A stretch of DNA of 64,000 nt, taken from the NCBI GenBank assembly GCA_038380795.1, contig CM076261.1, forward strand, positions 10,298,556 to 10,362,555, written 5' to 3'. Made by a program: the position numbers and the translations under genes. The notes beneath the pieces are model-generated. The model was given only the letters and a program-made list of their open reading frames with translations, was not told where the DNA came from and made no database searches. This document shows, piece after piece, positions 1 through 13,054 of the stretch; positions within the stretch are counted from its first letter, which is position 1; every line of letters begins with the position of its first letter. The DNA is from Pyrocephalus nanus (Eukaryota; Chordata; Aves; Passeriformes; Tyrannidae).

Positions 1-3000
1 CTTTTGTTCTGTAAAATTCTGATTTATCTTTATTATTGAAGCTATGACAGTAGAGTAAGCTGAATGGGAAGAACAGCTCTGGAGAATGGAATAATACAAT
101 TTAAAATATGACCTCCTAGTTTAGTGACTGGTTGGGTGGAGGAGGCTTCACTGGAATGGCAAAGATAGCTCATGCAATTTTTATTTCACTTAAACTCAAA
201 AAAGGTAGGTAGCTGAAAGTGCTATTAGTGCTGAAATCTTTTAATTTACTTTTTCTAATGAGCATTACATATCACTCCATGATAAAAAACCCTACCATTG
301 TCCAAATGGATTTTTAAAACCAATTTGTCTGGGTAATGCCTAAAGGCATTGGCCACAGTTGTATCTTTTTTTTAACTTGGACTTTTTTTTGACATCTAAT
401 TTTTCTTACATTGCATTTCTGGCTTTATGAATCAGGTAATTTTTAAAAAATTTTTTAAAATGCTATTTATATACTTTCATATTCTGTTTAGTGTGAAATG
501 ATTACCATCTGAAATAACATATTTACAATTTTTGACATGCAAAGAATGGAATATAACAGCTTTGTCTATTGTTTTTTCTCTTTTAAGACATTATTATTCA
601 GCTTTTGTTTTGCATTTTTGGTAGAAATTGAAGGAAAAAAAATTCTTTGGGCATTTTTAGCTTTTTTTTCCTCCTCTATTGATTAGTCTACAGCATACTT
701 TTATTGAATGCTTCATTTGTTTATTGTGACAGAAAATCAACAAAGACTTGCATTTTGTTCTCAGTCTACTTTATACCTACCTGCCTATTATTCCCACTAA
801 ATACATTTTCCATAGACAGTGTTTGGTTATCTGTTATGTGTAATTGAAAAGCCTCTTACATTGTTCATTTGTCATTCTCAGCCATGCAAGAGTACTGAGA
901 CTTGGAGCAAAAAATTGAACATGTTTTCATCGGTAAATTGAATTCTTTGTTCTTGTACTAATCTTCACAACTTGCATTTAGGCTCAGTAAAAAAAAAAAA
1001 AAAGGAAGAAAAAGGAAAAGGCCCAGTTCCTGCCACACCCCTCTCTCCCCTGTCCCCCATTTAAAATATTCTTACTTTCATTCCAAAGCCAAAATATAGT
1101 TGGTCTTGGTAGGAAGGGAGGGCAGTGAAGTGTGTGGAAGCTTGACTTTTACTGTTCGGTACTGACTGTTTAATTTTTGTAATATGGTCACATTGCAAAT
1201 CCAGTAATGAAGGTATGCAAAAGAATAGATTTACAGCACAAAGCTTCATCAAAATAAGGAGGTGGCATAAGAAGACAATGGACAGAAAATGAAGAAGATT
1301 GGCTTAGACAGATTGGCTTGGTCTGTACTGCTCCAGTGTCTGAGTGCACCATCTTCAACATGTTCATCTGCATGGTACCCTTGAGGTAAGAAAAGGCTCT
1401 GAACTCATTTTTTCTAGTTGTTTCTGCCAGTGGGTAATTGAGTCATGGAGAAGCCTAAGGGGACTTTATGGTATCATTACAGTAAGACAAAAACTCCTTA
1501 GATCTAGTTTTAGACTAACTATCAATAATAGCTCAGTCACTGTGAACAGCAACAGCTGCCCAGAACTGTGCTAGAAACAAGGTTTGAATGGGCAGATGAG
1601 CCCTTAGACCCCCTCACTGTATCCTGCTGCTGTACATTTACAGGTTGCTTGCATGAGGCTGCACTGACTTCAGCTTTGGCTCCCTGCTGCTGCTGTGTCC
1701 CAGGGCAGAGCCACAGCAGTGCTTCTTTCTGGAGCTGATTTGGCTGCTTTCCTCTCTAGGACTACAACAGGGATCACCACAGGAAGGAGAGAGGGGGGTG
1801 ATGATGAAACAGAAATTTCCAGGAACTATCTGCAGTAGGTTCAGGCAAAACCAAAAGTCCAGCTAGTGAAATATTTTGCTCTTAGCAGTAACCACTGGTG
1901 CATCAGTTCACTGTATTTCATTTAGTAATTACACTTACTAAAGTGTATTTAGTAAGCTTGAGATTTTTTGGTTGTGTTTTGGGGTTTTACTTTTTTTATA
2001 GTGTAGTTGTCTGGCCTCCCTTGGCACTCATGTAAACTTCTAGCCTTCAAAGAATCCTTTTGCAATCAGTTCCTCAGGTTTATGACCTGTGGGATAATTT
2101 TTTCTGTGGGAAGGATGCTCCACTTTTATTGAATAAAGCATGACTCATGTTTTTATTTTATGAAGGACAAGGACAAGATGAGTTTTGGTGAGGGAGGAAG
2201 AAAACGATAAGGGCATATTAAAACATATAGCCATGGTTTTCCTATTAGATGATGTCCCAGATCAGGCTTTTTTTGTCTTGGTCTCATGCACTGGGGTTCT
2301 GGTTTTTTTTTTTTTTTTTTTTCCCTGAGAGCTGGAACTTTTGTTTGATTTCTGGCCAGGAATATCTTCTTCTCTAGCTTCAGTATAACCTTTCTAAGGG
2401 TTTCAAATTTTTGAGCTGCTTAAACATTCAGGAATTTTGTATTATTTAAGCCTCCAAGAACAAGTAAAACCAAAGCTTAAAAAAATACAGATGCAATAAA
2501 TGGTTTCTAATCCAAATATCCATGTCTCTAGATTGATGGTACAAAAGAAAAGGTGCGTATCTGCAATAGACATTTAAAAAGTGGGCTATATTCTCCTGTC
2601 TCTTCTCACCAAAAGGACTTTCAGCTTCTGTCAGTCTCAGTTGTGGAGTGCAGGATCTTTACGTCTCTGTGCATGGTATCTTTTTTTCCATCTCTAACTC
2701 TCCCTCTCACTCCTACAAAAAGCTGGTTGCTTTTGGCTTCAACTCCTTTTTGCCAAATTACCTCCCTGCTGTCTAGCTTTGTATATCTTTTGTCAAGGGA
2801 TTCACCTTCCTGTCTTGTGGTCTCATAACTAGCAGGCACTTTTCTTTGATGTGATTTTGTAGTGTTGGTGTATTTTGTTGCCCAAGGGCTGTCTTTAATT
2901 TAAATGCAAGATTGTCAGTGTTTAATGAATAGTGTTGTTTATGGTCTCTTGTCAGCCCTTGGAACTGCAGTCTAAATTTAATTAAAAAAAACCCACAAAG

Positions 3001-6000
3001 AAAGCACACATTGGAAATGTGGGGATTCTTCATTTTTAATTTATCTGTTAGATAGAATTAGTTTTCAATACTAAGCAATTTAGAGGAAGCAAATGGAAAA
3101 TTTTCCCATACCATTACATGTGTTTAGCTAGTTATAAACTACAATGAAGATCCTGCAACAGGAAATTTGAGCACTGCAAGTGATGAGAAGGTCTCAAGGA
3201 ATGCTTCTTGAAAAAAGCCACCATGTAGTAGGGTCAAGACAGCCTGGACAATTCCTGCTAAGTTACCTGTTGGGGTCCAAGGCAGCCTGCAAGGCAGAGC
3301 CAGAAAGAAAAGTTGCCCTGATGGACTTGCCCTGAAATGCGCTCCAGCCAAACTCCATACATGCTGATACCTCACACTATTTGCAGAAATGATGACTCTG
3401 GAGGTGAAATTTCTTTCTTTCTTTCCCCCCTTCACCCCCTCCCCTCAGCCTTCCTGAACTTTCCATGAATCAGGAAGGCAAGTTCTGATGACACCTTGCT
3501 CCATAGAACAATTTCTCATACCCATTCTCTGAGAGACAAGACCTTAAATCTTCCAGCACCTACAGCTGTGACATTTCCTGATCATAAAGTTCGACTTTTT
3601 AATTTCTGCTACATTTTGATGGGCTTATCACTGATATGTAATAGAAGAAAAGATGAAAGACATCAAGTTTCTCAGCAAGAGACAATTACTGTTGAGGTCG
3701 TTTTCTTCTCAGACTCTTTCTTTCTGTGTTTTCAGCCACCAAGTTGAGTAAAAGGGCCAGAAGAGAGACCAGGCTGTTTTCAGCACCCCTCTCTTTTCCA
3801 CCAATGGGCAGTGCAACTGAATCACCCTAAAGAAACACAAGCAGATGGGATTTTCTGCACAGTACATTCATTGTGGTACAATTTGTATGCAGTGTGAACA
3901 CAGAATGCATTCGTGAGATGGGTCTGCCATAACGAGGGAAGCATTGGCACAGGTTGGCTGTGATACTGAAGTTGTTGAATCAAATACTTTTAAAAAAATT
4001 CAGTTGAAAAAATATTTTCCCCACCAGGATTATTAAGTGAAATAGCTAAAATTGAAACAATTCTAAATACATCCAAGAAGCAGAAGAGTGAAGGCATTGT
4101 AACAATCACATTGATCTGAAAAGTTATCACATAATTCATGCACTTTGACATTCATGTTTGATCTTTGATGTTTTGTCTTAAAGAAAGCTCCCTCTTTCAC
4201 CTTTTTTTTCAGAAAACCTTTTTTTCTTCAACAAGCTATGTGTACTTTTCATCTTATCCACTATAACTCAGGGCAGCTAAAGAACTACGTTTGCTCTCAG
4301 CAGAACTCAAAATAGCTTGCTCTTTATTCAGAAAGAAGATGCATAATTACACTAACCCTGAACAATGGAATAGATCAGAAAGTGAAATAATAAACAACAG
4401 CACAAATAATTTTGTACAGTTTCACACATCCAGTGTACTGATTAGGAAAATTATTTTTTTTAGAGTTATTAACGATAATTCTGCCACAATAATTTGCTTA
4501 TGTAATACAAGGTTAATGAGAGAAATGTCAAAATATGACAATAAGGAAAAGTGCATAATTAATCAAAATGTTATTTAAATCTGAAATTTGAAATAATTTT
4601 AATTATCACCTTTTAGGATAATGATATGGCAAAAGGGAGTGCATTTTGCAATCTGTGATTCGTGTTCTTGTAAATGCCCATGCACAGCTATAAATACATC
4701 TGAGAGTGATTTTGGTACTGGAGCATTGTTAACAACTGGAGCTGAAGGAGTTATTTTATTTTTCCACTAAGAGGAGTCTGTGCCAGATGAAGAAATACAA
4801 GATGTTCAGCAAGAAAGAGCTCGAAAATAGAAGTGAAATAGGTGGTCATTATGCTAAGAAAATATGAAGAGTCTTAAAAGACAGATTTCCATGGATTATG
4901 CCCATTTCCTTTTCTATTTATAAACCTACTTTGTAAAAGCAGCATTGCAAACAGCATGATTTTGCATGCAAAATATTGAATAAATGCAAAAGTTTTCATA
5001 AGCTGTCTGTACTTTATGGATTTTGGAATAAAACGTGTTGCATATAAACTCAAAGGCATCACCACTACTAAACTGAAAATTAGGGAGATAAGTCTTGTCA
5101 TAAATGCAAACTATCCACTAGTAGCCATTAGTTTATTTCATAAAAGCAGTTGTGTTCAGAACACCAGCAGCAGTGCAAGGCTTTCTCAAGAATTGTGGAA
5201 TCCCATGGGTTGCAAATGCGGCTGTTTGACAATTTGTCACACAGTGCTACAAATAGGCATTACTTTCCAAACTGCCCTACATGTCAGTCATTTTCCAAAA
5301 TATGCAATTTCTAACGATATGTACAAAATATTATGTAACTTCAGACTACTTAAAAGAGTTGAATAAATAACACAATGTAACACCAAATTCTGGCTCATTC
5401 ATCCAGACAACAAGAGAGAGAGAGTTCAGGGGTGATCAGAAAACAGCTTATAAAACCACAAGAAATAGTTTCAAAGTAAATGGTTTTAAACATCTGAACA
5501 AAGTACAAAGGCCCAAAGTTGAAGGTGGATATATTCAGATTCTCATTTTCTTTTTTATAGTTAATAAGAGGGGCAATGTGTGAAGGGTAATGTAGTGATA
5601 ATTTAAATCCATGGCCTGCATTGTGCAGGGTACCAGAATGCATGGCCCTTGCAACATAGCTTAATTACTAGCTGTTGCTCCAATCAGTGCTGTTAACCCT
5701 AAACATCGTATTTTCAGAGGTATTTAGTCACTCATTTCAATGGAAGCGTGGGTGCATCCGACTTGACCCGAAGTCCATTGTCAGAGTGGTCTTTGGGCAT
5801 TTTGTAACAAGCATTTCTCCAGCAGCAACCCTTTCTGTGACACAGAGCACTAGCAAGGTCTTGCTCTGCAGTGCTAATGTCTAGGAACCACCTACAATCT
5901 CATAGTGCTTTAAAAAATGTTTTCCATGGCAAGGTTTTGATATGATATGGCAAGCCAGATATTTTACAGGTACAATTCATAATGGCCACATGCTGGACTA

Positions 6001-8880
6001 AATATTCCAGCTTTTCTCTGGGGATTTCTATTTGTATAGCAGTTCTGACTACTTTTGGGTTTTTTCCTCCTCAAGGGCAGGAAAAAGGTTAGTTCACATG
6101 AACAGTGTTTGCAGTGGGGTCTTTGTGTGAAATAAACCTTTCAGTTGACTCCTTCTACCACTATAGTCAGTTTTATAGATTTTGCTTTAATTATTAAGAA
6201 AAGACTAACGATTTCTCTGCTTATTCCCTAAATCTCTGCTTTAGGTAAAGGTTACCTATTATATTAATAATAATTTAAAAATATTCTAGATGTTTCCAAT
6301 CCAGTGGCATTTAAATAGCTCATTACAGAACTTTAAAAATAGATTTCTGAGAGTGTTTTTTCATGTTATGTTATTGTCTGCTTTTACAAAAAATGCAGTT
6401 CCCTAACACACAAGTTTGCAAATATGCAACCATTTTAGACTTCTAGCATTGTAGCTTTGCTGAACAGTTGTACATCAATTTTGCATTGAATGTCTTCTTT
6501 TGACTTTACTGATCTCTGTCTCTTGAACAACGTGGTAATATTTATGAACAGTGATGAGGCTGGGTTGAAACTGATAGCAAAGTGCAATGACTTCATTCTG
6601 TCATGAATTGAGATGCCTGTATTAGCATTTGATGTGCGAAATGCATTTTTGAAGCTTCCTGGTACTTAAGCATTCCTACTGCAAGTAAGCTACCTCCAAC
6701 CCTACTTGGGATTGATTATTAGTTGCTTTGTGGGACAAAGTCACAGTATTGTTAGTGTTAATCCACTGCATGGATTAACTCTGGAAGATTCACCAAGACG
6801 AGAGGATTGCACTTCACACATTAGTTTTTTATGTAGATAGGGAGAGCTGGGGAAGTTTTCTGTGCTACAGTAAATGTGAACAACTAAATTACTACATGGG
6901 GAGCGGTTGCTGATAATACTAGTTTTCTTTCCCTTCCACTACAGTCTTGCTTCTTTGTCAACCAGATTCTTATTACAGATGTCAGAGTTTTCCTGCTGGA
7001 TTTTGTCTTTGAATTGCAGTATTTTTTTAATCTGACCCTTGTGTCTAAATGGTTTTATGTGCTGATTAAAGAGACAACCCCTTTGATTACATTCTGTTGC
7101 AGGGAGAGGCATACAAAAAATGTGATTATGTGAACTCCTGTATCAGGCTGTAGCTGGTACATGAGATATGATTGCAGGTTGAAACAGGCTCACTGTCTCT
7201 GCATTCAAGTCTCCCTCTTGATTAGAAGCCAAAGGGATAGATTATCTGGATGCAGAACTTAAGTTAATAGCCTCACTTTGATTTGCAGCTGATTGAATGG
7301 AAGAACAGGTAGAACTGGCCTCTGTCTGTCTGTAAGATGCTGCACAGACATAGTCACCACGATTCTTGCATCAAGATTCTTTCCTCCTTAAGAGGTTAAA
7401 GCCTGTCTCGTAGGAAGATGTCCAGACTTAACTAAAAAAACCCCAAACAACTACCCACCCACAACAACTCAAAACTCTAAGTAATGGAGAATTGCTGTCT
7501 ATTTTCTAGTTTTATAGTTTTTATATATGCAGTTACACAAGGGGCATGATCCCACCAGAGTCAAAGAATGCAGCTGTGGAACACAAACAAAATCCAAGTA
7601 GAATGTGCAAACAGAAAACTCTTTCTTCTTTTGTGTATTTCTCCTCCTTGCTGAAACCTGTTATCCCCTCATTAGCTTCTGGTGAACTAATTGCCTTTAA
7701 TCAACATCATAGGCTATTATTTTGTTTATAGAATATTACATTTTTTTCAAAAGTATGATTATGGCAAGTCAGTTCAGAATAGCTGAGAGTTCAGAATATA
7801 CTGGGAATGTAATGAAAAAACACTCCTTTTTCTAACTTCTCTTGGATCTGGTAGTCAAAGTATGATATTTAATAAGTGCCATTGTAAACATCTATAAATA
7901 GTTCCAAAAAGAAGAAAAAAACCTCTTTGAAGTAGTGCCACAGTAGCTAAGTATGAAAAATAACAAACCTCTAGCAAATTAACATAATTAGATAATTACT
8001 GACTTTTTGGTTTCTGTAAGTCCTCTATCATTTGCCCTAATACTGCATTAATTCTGTATTCTAATATAAGAGGGTGACAGATTATAGATCTATTATTAAA
8101 CACTTATTGCCTTAGGCCTTTCACAGACATCTTTTGTGGACTCTGCTGTATTAAGTTTAAAATAAGTATTACTGAGTTGCACTGACAGTTGATTTGGCTA
8201 GATCCATTAAAACTACAAAAAATACTCAGAAAATAGGGCTACCTAGTCTATTCCTTGGTCCCAAGACAGAAAGACCCACACCTTACCACGTTACTTTTTT
8301 AGCCTCTTACCAAAACCCTGTATTCTTCATATGTCTCAACCTCCTTCAGTGTTGCTTTTCACTATTGCTGCTATGAGAAAGTGTTTCCTCATATGTGAAT
8401 AATTTCCTTTGTTGAAATCAGAGTCAGAGTGGTATGGAAATAGCATGAGTTGAAAACTGAAATTGTGTTTTGACAGATTCATTCCAACAGAATGATTGCT
8501 TTTTTGTATTAAGTGCCTACTTTTCCCTTTCATAAGAGAAAAATGAAAAACAAAGTAAAAGCAAACAATGAACGGTGAATTATTTTGATTTGGAGAGACT
8601 TGCAGCATCCTGTGAGAGTTTTAGGTCAGCCTTGTCCTGATCGTATCTTTTGCATGGGACAGGCTCTTCTTACATATAATATTCTTGTAATTCTTGGTAA
8701 CTAATTGAATACTACACACTGTTTCTAGCCGTTTTACTCTGCAAACCCATTCATTTAATTATCCAGGGATACTAGAAGCAATCTAGAAACATAGGATGAT
8801 AAAAATATTACATATGTCAAGTTCACTCCACTGCAGTAGATTGAAATCAAGGACAGTACATCAGGAAGTCACATATCAAT
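1..8880. other. Unannotated AT-rich stretch
   Basis: I see no recognisable gene, RNA or full repeat here. Content is ordinary AT-rich sequence with short poly(A)/poly(T) runs (poly(A) near 989-1003, a 20-base poly(T) at 2303-2322). Open frames are short (116 codons at most), overlap one another on both strands and have no recognisable protein similarity. One exon-like motif lies at 1337-1385. A/C-rich runs sit at about 2984-2994 and 7434-7470. Confidence 0.6.
2303..2322. repeat. Poly(T) run, 20 bases
   Basis: Uninterrupted run of 20 T. No retroposed gene body or AATAAA signal is recognisable on the minus strand beside it, so it is listed only as a homopolymer. Confidence 0.9.
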
Positions 8881-8884
8881 TAAT

Positions 8885-9183
8885 TGTTTCATCTCAGATC
8901 ACAAAACTTTTGACATTCCTCTGTCAGAGGGGATTTGACAGCTATGACTGAAAGCATGACCACTGAAAAATCTACCAAGGATGAGAGCAGAGAGCTCAAG
9001 AGACACAACGTGTTGGTACTGGTACACAGCCAGAAAAATAACAGTCCCAGAAAACAGTTTATGCTCAGGGCTGCCAAAAAACAGGTGGTAAAAGAAACCA
9101 TCCAACCCAGCAGACACCCACCATCCAGCCTGTAGAAGTGAGATGTCTCATCTGACATTTGATGTTATCTGTGTGTGTGTGGG
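8885..9183. other. Unclassified segment upstream of an LTR-like block
   Basis: About 300 bases with overlapping short open frames on both strands (66 codons plus, 89 codons minus) and less AT-rich than its surroundings. It directly precedes an LTR-like block and could be retroelement-derived, but I do not recognise any protein motif. Near its right end a short GT run (9171-9180) precedes the LTR-like sequence. Confidence 0.3.
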
Positions 9184-9720
9184 CAAACTGGTGTGATGGA
9201 TGCACTTGGCCCTGTTAACTAAACCAGCACTAGTTTAGTAGATGTTCCAAAGGAGGCAAAGGCCTGAGCCACAGATGGGCAAGATTTCCCCCAGAAAACC
9301 CACAAAGGAGCAGAGTCACTTGATAAACATTGATGCATATGAGCTTGGAACATGGATTTTGTGATTAACACATGAATAGTGGATGGTTTTTCCAAGATTC
9401 ATTTATCAAGGAACAAAGGAAATTGTGGGTACAAAGAAGATCATGCACACCCTTCCTGATGTAACCACTTTAGCCCATAAATATGACAGCTTAAGAGAGC
9501 CTTCTTTGAGCTCTCCTGGCTAGGCAGCATGGCTGCACAGCGATCTCCCCTTTAGCTGGGATGCCTCTAAAGGTTGCTTCTTGAGGCAGAGAGAACTTTC
9601 TACTCACAACAGATCTCCATGTGCTTGGTATATGTCTGTGCCAGGGTTTGTCCCTTTTCATGGAAAGACTAGGATCAATAGGATTCCTGCATGAAAAGGG
9701 CTATGAGTTCATAGGACGCT
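9184..9720 (+). mobile_element. Probable endogenous-retrovirus LTR remnant
   Basis: The block has LTR-like architecture: a higher-GC upstream part, a TATA-like box (ATAAATA, 9477-9483), then a C/T- and G-rich leader with repeated short motifs (GAGCTCTCCTGGCTAGGCAG, about 9509-9528) as in the U3-R-U5 order of retroviral LTRs. Its wording resembles avian LTRs that I have seen, but I cannot name the family. No flanking coding sequence (gag, pol, env) is recognisable, so it would be a solo LTR or decayed end. Both boundaries are uncertain by about 100 bases. A single-copy sequence with a chance promoter-like motif is the alternative. Confidence 0.4.
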
Positions 9721-10014
9721 GCCCTGCTCTGTGAAGTTTCCCAGATCACCCTCTATAGAGGATTTTCCATTTTGTGTGTGGGGTGGTACCTTGGAATGCC
9801 AGAAAGCCTATCAGGATTCCTCATTATCTTCTGGACTGAGGGGCACCTTTGTGTACTGGTGGTGTGCAAGGATGTAGGACTTGGGCATGGGGACGTGAGG
9901 GTGAGAAAAGGGAACAAATACAAGCATATTGAGATTTCCAAGGCAAGGGTCTGAGACTCTACAGCTACTCTTGCACCCTACAACTGCCTCTTACGTGGTG
10001 CTCTATTGTGTTTA

Positions 10015-10290
10015 TGTAGCAAGGTTTTGGTCTCAGAAGAGATCAAGAGCTTCCTGTCCCCATGTTGGACATAGCCAGTTCCAAATGACTCCAAAATGGA
10101 TCCCTATGGCTGGCCAAAGCTGAGTCTATCAGTAACGTTGATGACACTGCTGTGAAAACATATTTAATAAAGAGCAAAGAATGCTGTGCAGTAGCTGTGA
10201 GAAAGAGGAGTGAGAAAAATGTGAAAGAAACATGGTTTTCCCCTGTGAAGTGCTGTTGATTCATGTTGCTCAAATCACCTAGGAGGAACT
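10015..10290 (+). mobile_element. Truncated LTR of an avian endogenous retrovirus (same family as 57300-58078)
   Basis: It begins TGTAGCAAGGTTTTGGT, matching the terminal TGTGACAAGGTTCTGGT of the minus-strand element ending at 58078. The two then share ordered blocks: GAGCTTCCT against GAAGCTTCCT, then CATGT...ACA, then TGGCCAA..AGCT, then a TATTTAA/TATTTTAG box (10161-10167 here) and a GA-rich segment. The order and spacing are preserved over about 200 bases, so common descent is convincing even though the copies are diverged. The 3' part is lost or unrecognisable after about 10290. No internal viral gene is present. Open frames on the opposite strand (93 codons, 10043-10324) are by-products. 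Confidence 0.65.
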
Positions 10291-11146
10291 CCAAAGATTC
10301 CAAAGTTAAGCAGTACGTGATCACTGATTCTGAGAATATTTTGTGGCCTGAACCATGACACAGTAAGAAGGACCTCTGAAGGAGAGACAGATGGCATATA
10401 ATTTATCTACCCCTTGATATTGCAAAGAATTAAGCGGAACCAACTAATTTCAGGTTGTGAATGGATTCATTTCTGTCATAAGTTTATATGAGGGTAAAAA
10501 GAAAATAAATATTGTTTCATCTTCTGCCTGTTATGCAGCATAATGATAAAATATTTCTTCAAATGACAGTGATTGTTAAATGTGTCAAAATAAATTAAAT
10601 TGTATCTTGTCTGAGTTATACTGCACTCCAGGGATTTTTTGTTGTCTTTTTTTCCCCCCTCTTTTTTCCCCTGGATTGCTTATACAATGTAAGATCATTG
10701 TTCCCATATTTACAAATAAGGCTTTGGCCCCACAAAACATCCTTTATCCATTTTAAAACTGTTTTGAGGCAAACTAATTCATGATTCAGAGACCATAGGA
10801 GAGCATCAAAGCCCATGAAGCACTTCAGAAGTCATAATTTATGTAATAAGGTTAAAAAATAAGACCATGCTCTAACTAACAACATAATCATATTAATCAT
10901 ATATATGAGATGCTTGTCCACAGTTGTCATCACTAACACCAGAATACATTATCTCTGATTATGACTCAAGTAAGCAGAAGAGGGGATTTAATGTTAAACT
11001 GCAACAGGTAAAAGCTATGTTAAACATTAGGTTTATGAAGTCCTGAGCAACACAGTGATCTATTGGGGCAATTTATATTAACATCAGAATTACGAATAAA
11101 GAAAAAAATTATGACAGTTCTGACTGCCTCTCTTTCTGTAAAATTC

Positions 11147-11150
<4 letters not shown>

Positions 11151-11181
<31 letters not shown>
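11151..11181. repeat. Poly(T) run, 31 bases
   Basis: Longest homopolymer in the window. Read on the minus strand it is a poly(A), but no AATAAA signal or recognisable transcript body precedes it there, so a processed pseudogene is not supported. Length is likely polymorphic and prone to sequencing error. Confidence 0.9.
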
Positions 11182-11249
11182 CCTTCAGGAAAGTTCCATG
11201 ACAGTTTCCTGCAGGTCATTCAAATCAAAGCAACTATGAGCTGATCGCT

Positions 11250-11275
11250 AGGTCAGATCCATAGGTCAGATCCAT
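11250..11275 (+). repeat. 13-bp tandem duplication with AGGTCA half-sites
   Basis: The unit AGGTCAGATCCAT occurs twice head to tail (11250-11262 and 11263-11275) with no mismatch. Each unit starts with a nuclear-receptor half-site AGGTCA, giving a direct repeat with a 7-base spacer. DR1-DR5 are the usual functional spacings, so a regulatory role is only a possibility. Confidence 0.85.
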
Positions 11276-13054
11276 AATTCAAAGTCAGAAAATATAAGAA
11301 TAGCAACTGCTTGGAACACAATTATCAGTTACTATGAGATTTGGCACAGTACTTGGTTCCTTGGACAGGAATCTATATGCTGAAGCAGAAGAACAGAGTT
11401 CTGATCTTTGTTCCAAAGAGCAAATGTATGTTTAGAAAAGAAAAGAAAAAAACTGACTAGGCCAAATAAAAATGGAAGAAAGGCCAAAAACCCTCTCTTT
11501 TTCCCAAAAATATAATAACTTTGCTTGGGAGGCAACAGTGGAGGTCATCTGAACTGACCCCTTGCTCAAAGCAGTGGCAGTGTAAACCTGGTTCTACATT
11601 GCAACCTGCAGTTTTTCAAGGCTGTTTCCCACAGAGTTTTGAATAGCTCTGATTATGGAGACTTTACAGCTCCTCTAGTTAGCCTGTAGCAGTGTTTGAC
11701 TGCTCCAATTTAGACATGTTTATAATGTATGGTATCAAAAGTTCATACAAGGGTTGCAGAAGTGCTTAACTGTCTTGAGAATGAGTCTCAGATAGTGTTT
11801 TAATTCTGTCTATGAGGTGATGAAATACAGTATGGTAAGCAAATAATTGCATTTTAGTGGTAATGTGATGAATTTTCTTGGAGTTTATTCAGTATAGTGA
11901 CTGTGAACTGAGTTGAGACTAAGTACATGAGGCAAAAGGAAGCACCAGCAATTTTTAAAATAAATGTTTCTCTGATCTTCTTTTAAAATTCTTTTTTACT
12001 AACTTGATTAACTACAGAATGCTAATGGCCAGTGTTTGGGCACTTGGCAGCTAATTGTGTAGATTGTAGTTCTAGCCACTTGGTTTATTACCATAAAATC
12101 CTAGCAAAGAATACAGGTATGCAAACTTCTTTCATTCAGTTGCTGACATTTTTTAGGATTCACAATACTTCATTGTGAGTGGGTAAAGAAGAATGTTTAG
12201 GCACATACATATGCTTATTTCTTTGGGATAAGTTATAAACCTTACCATTGTAAACATTCTGAGACACCCAGTTTCAATTAATTTTCAATGTCACAGAAAG
12301 CCAACTGAAATGATTATTTTTATATGTGTAACCCTGCCAAAAACCTGTTCCAGAAAAGCAGAAACAATAGCAGAGTTCAGATATTACAAAATTGTATTCA
12401 CCCCAGTAATATATTAGTTTTGAAGTTAATTCCATTTAAATGCCGACACTTTAAAAAATAATAAATTGAGGAGAGAAAAGTATTACTAGCTTCTTTATCG
12501 CCTTTAATCATACATCTAACCTAAAAGTGTTTTCAAATAGGCATTAAAGCACAGATTGCAAAGCTAAGTGTTTTGCAATAAAGCCATAAACTTTTGGCTC
12601 GTGAATGGGAAACGTTAGAAGCTGCAAGTTATCTGACAGCTGCTGCTGCCATTGAGTGAAGATGAGCTGCCAGTTGGATACAACAATGGGCAAACAGGAA
12701 CTGAGATGTCTCCTGGTCACAGATGGATGGTCATTCACTTGGCTATGTGGCTTTCTCTGGATGTGTGCAATTTAATTGCACAAAGTGGAACGAAGATGCC
12801 GACAGGAGAGGCGTAGAGAAAATCCAGCATGGAATATAAAAAAGTCTAAGCAGTTGCAAATTGTTGTTCATATGTGGAATAGTGTCTCCTCTGTCCTACC
12901 TGAAAAATGCCTGGCACTGTTGCATCAATTGATCCCTGAACTTTGCTCATGGTTAGCTGAACTGCTAACACCTGCTCCACAGGTTGCTGTGGAGAAGATC
13001 CCTGCTGTAAACACTTAGCACTGCACAGAATGCTGGGTGAAGCAGCTAATTCTG

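Larger units (their letters stand above)
10291..13054. other. Unannotated stretch
   Basis: No gene or known repeat recognised. It contains a 31-base poly(T) at 11151-11181, a 13-bp tandem duplication with AGGTCA half-sites at 11250-11275, and a low-AT patch at about 12560-12740 whose composition is unlike its surroundings (listed as a candidate conserved non-coding element in the findings). Confidence 0.6.
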
